Assembly (NCBI RefSeq): GCF_000473365.1
Contig: NZ_KI421517.1
Span: 951,363 to 1,015,362 of the forward strand
Direction of reading: 5' to 3'
DNA from: Adhaeribacter aquaticus DSM 16391
Lineage (GTDB): Bacteria; Bacteroidota; Bacteroidia; Cytophagales; Hymenobacteraceae
DNA length: 64,000 bases
Shown here piece after piece: positions 62,457 to 64,000 of the stretch (position 1 is the first letter of the stretch; each line of letters starts with the position of its first letter). The notes below the pieces were generated by a model that saw only the letters and a list, made by a program, of their open reading frames with translations, was not told the origin of the DNA and ran no database searches. The translations under genes were made by a program, and so were the position numbers.

Positions 62457-63632
62457 TTACCGATTTAAGACCAGGCGAAAAGTGGTTCCCTTCCCTACTT
62501 CAGACCATTTCACAAATAAACGGCCACGATGATAATTTTCTATAATTCGTTTTGCTAGCGCTAAGCCTAAACCCCAACCCCGCTTTTTAGTAGTATAACC
62601 AGGTAAGAAAACATCGTTTACTTTAGTTTTCGGAATCCCTTTACCGGTATCTTTTATATCAATAGCTATGTTATTTTTCCCGGCAGAACATAAGGTCACA
62701 TCTATACTTCCTCTGCCCTCCATAGCATCTATAGCATTCTTACAAATATTCTCAATCACCCATTCAAACAGCGGAATATTTACTTTAGCCTTTGTATCAG
62801 GTGGAAATTCTGCTTTTACACTAAATGCCACTTTTTTAGAAACTCTATTTTGCAAGTAGCCAATGGCATTCTCTGTCACCTGCAGAATGTTTTCATCTTT
62901 AAGCGCTGGCACTGAGCCAATATTTGAAAAACGTTCAGTTATAATTTCCAGGCGCCTTACATCCTTACCAAGTTCTTCCACAATAGGCTCATTGGTAAAT
63001 TTGGGGCTTACTTTCAAATACTCGTACCAGGCCATTAAAGATGACAAAGGCGTACCTAACTGATGGGCAGTTTCTTTGGCCAGCCCTACCCAAACCCGGT
63101 TTTGCTCTGCTTTACGAGAATAACTAAAAGCAAAATAAGCCATCAAAGAAAAGCAGGCCATCACCATAAGCTGCACATAAGGATAGTATCGTAATTGCGC
63201 TAGCAAATCAGAATCTTTATAGAAAATATAGCTCTTTGCATTTTTACCGTAATTAACGACAATGGGCGTATGCTGCTCCTTCATTTCTTCAATCTCCCGC
63301 CGGAGCAATATCTTTTTTCGCCGTTCAGAAATATTTGCCGGTAAATTCAGATTACTGTAACTCTCTACATTTTCATTGGCATCAGTCTGAATAACAGGTA
63401 CAGATTTATTTGCTCCAATAATTTCTTCCTGTATAAAAACCAGGTTATCATCGCTTTTGGAATTAATCATGTACCGCAAGCCATCAGCATAAATATCTAT
63501 TAATTGCTCTTCCCGCTCGGCAAGTTTTCCTACCAATATATTAGTATAGATAACAGTTGCTGCACCTATAATTAAGGCGACAACTAAAATAAGCAATTTT
63601 ACCCGGGATTTTTGCGAATATATTGGCAGCAT
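62457..63632 (-). CDS. sensor histidine kinase
   Basis: 391 residues. Two membrane helices (about 12-33 and 152-170) flank a periplasmic domain of about 115 residues rich in charged residues. The H-box is 'KETAHQLGTPLSSLMAW' (His190), a variant of the usual HELRTPL. ATPase motifs: N-box 'ENICKNAIDA' (Asn299), G1 'DTGKGI', G2 'GWGLGLALAKRI'. No HAMP domain. It would phosphorylate a response regulator, none of which lies in the window; one may follow beyond the edge. Signal unknown. A run of 220 bases without genes separates it from the enolase gene. Confidence 0.92.
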   Translation of the reverse strand: MLPIYSQKSRVKLLILVVALIIGAATVIYTNILVGKLAEREEQLIDIYADGLRYMINSKSDDNLVFIQEEIIGANKSVPVIQTDANENVESYSNLNLPANISERRKKILLRREIEEMKEQHTPIVVNYGKNAKSYIFYKDSDLLAQLRYYPYVQLMVMACFSLMAYFAFSYSRKAEQNRVWVGLAKETAHQLGTPLSSLMAWYEYLKVSPKFTNEPIVEELGKDVRRLEIITERFSNIGSVPALKDENILQVTENAIGYLQNRVSKKVAFSVKAEFPPDTKAKVNIPLFEWVIENICKNAIDAMEGRGSIDVTLCSAGKNNIAIDIKDTGKGIPKTKVNDVFLPGYTTKKRGWGLGLALAKRIIENYHRGRLFVKWSEVGKGTTFRLVLNR

Positions 63633-64000
63633 GTATATCAGAGAACAATAGCAAAGAAGCTACTGTATAAGGGCTTTTTTAATTTTACTTAATAACGGAC
63701 TTAGGTATAAAAGTATTCGAAAATTTTAAAATATAAAGCTTTATCCTAAAGATCATAAAGAGTTCTGCTCCTCTTCCCTCCCATTAATTTCCTGTTCCTT
63801 CTTCTAAATACACCATATTAATGTAGGTACATTATTTAAATATTTGTCAATTAGACATTTATTAAGAGTAAAACAGTAAAAAGTTTATTTTTTTATTTTT
63901 TTGCACTTATAGATATTAAAAATTTAAAACATTTTGAAAATCATTGGACTTTTTAAAATCAGCAGGGGGGCTTATTGTAAATTTGCCAATAAGAAATTAC
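63633..64000. other. window edge, AT-rich upstream region
   Basis: Upstream of the histidine kinase and probably of a plus-strand gene beyond the edge. TAAATTTG at 63978-63985 matches the -7 consensus on the plus strand but has no clear -33. A run of six G at 63965-63970 is conspicuous. No gene seen. Confidence 0.4.

Noticed and set aside
1-64000. tRNA, rRNA, CRISPR, prophage or insertion sequence
   Set aside because: Reading both strands I found no T-loop consensus in a cloverleaf, no regularly spaced repeats, no transposase or integrase, and no phage genes.

Overview
The window reads as a chromosomal segment from a Bacteroidota bacterium, most likely a member of the Cytophagales near Hymenobacteraceae (lineage is my inference from protein style, not a search). 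Support: a SusC/SusD pair with associated lipoproteins, many signal-peptide lipoproteins and outer-membrane barrels, promoter-like TAnnTTTG boxes instead of sigma70 -10 boxes, a NagB/PIG-L fusion, a kynurenine-type NAD route, and moderate to low G+C. I see no rRNA, tRNA, CRISPR array, insertion sequence or prophage.

Layout. 0.2-3.8 kb: a PQQ/heme dehydrogenase and a bicupin protein, both minus strand. 4.3-8.2 kb: a lipoprotein, kynurenine 3-monooxygenase (kmo) and a family 1 glycosidase. 8.5-9.6 kb: a decayed alkB gene, not previously apparent as one ORF, divergent from an intact ogt. 9.7-15.0 kb: four tandem paralogues of an uncharacterised secreted/outer-membrane family. 15.0-16.3 kb: kynureninase. 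16.5-21.9 kb: a sulfur assimilation block, made of a structured leader with a possible attenuator, a sulfite/nitrite reductase with a C-terminal extension, a siroheme-synthase/TSUP-permease fusion, and a SAM-I riboswitch controlling a homocysteine-forming sulfhydrylase. 22-31.3 kb: PhzF, a collagen-like lipoprotein and a four-gene SusC/SusD/zinc-metallohydrolase/DUF4302 operon. 31.3-33.4 kb: OsmC, 3-hydroxyanthranilate dioxygenase and an SDR enzyme. 33.7-43.3 kb: lipoproteins, a FadL-type porin, proS, an OmpA-family protein and a 2-oxoglutarate oxygenase. 43.4-49.2 kb: a chromate transporter and a nucleotide-sugar operon (tviB-galE-rfbB-tviC types). 49.5-56.8 kb: prmC, ribD, msrC, psd, cdsA, a CPBP protease, dus and an EamA transporter. 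56.9-63.6 kb: nagB/PIG-L, an amino acid permease, a mannonate-dehydratase-like enolase and a histidine kinase.

How the genes fit together. kmo, kynU and the 3-hydroxyanthranilate dioxygenase give three consecutive steps from kynurenine to the quinolinate precursor, though the genes are scattered. The sulfur block runs from sulfite to sulfide (with its siroheme cofactor) to homocysteine, with SAM feedback on the last step. The SusCD operon imports an unknown, possibly peptide-linked, substrate. psd and cdsA belong to phospholipid synthesis. The tviB/galE/rfbB/tviC set makes sugar nucleotides for a surface polysaccharide.

The two observations I rate highest are (1) the alkB pseudogene, whose iron-binding His-x-Asp segment has been replaced by one arm of a perfect 21-bp palindrome, as expected from a template-switch mutation, and (2) the leader of the sulfite reductase gene, where three mutually exclusive pairings can be drawn that end in an intrinsic-terminator-like hairpin.
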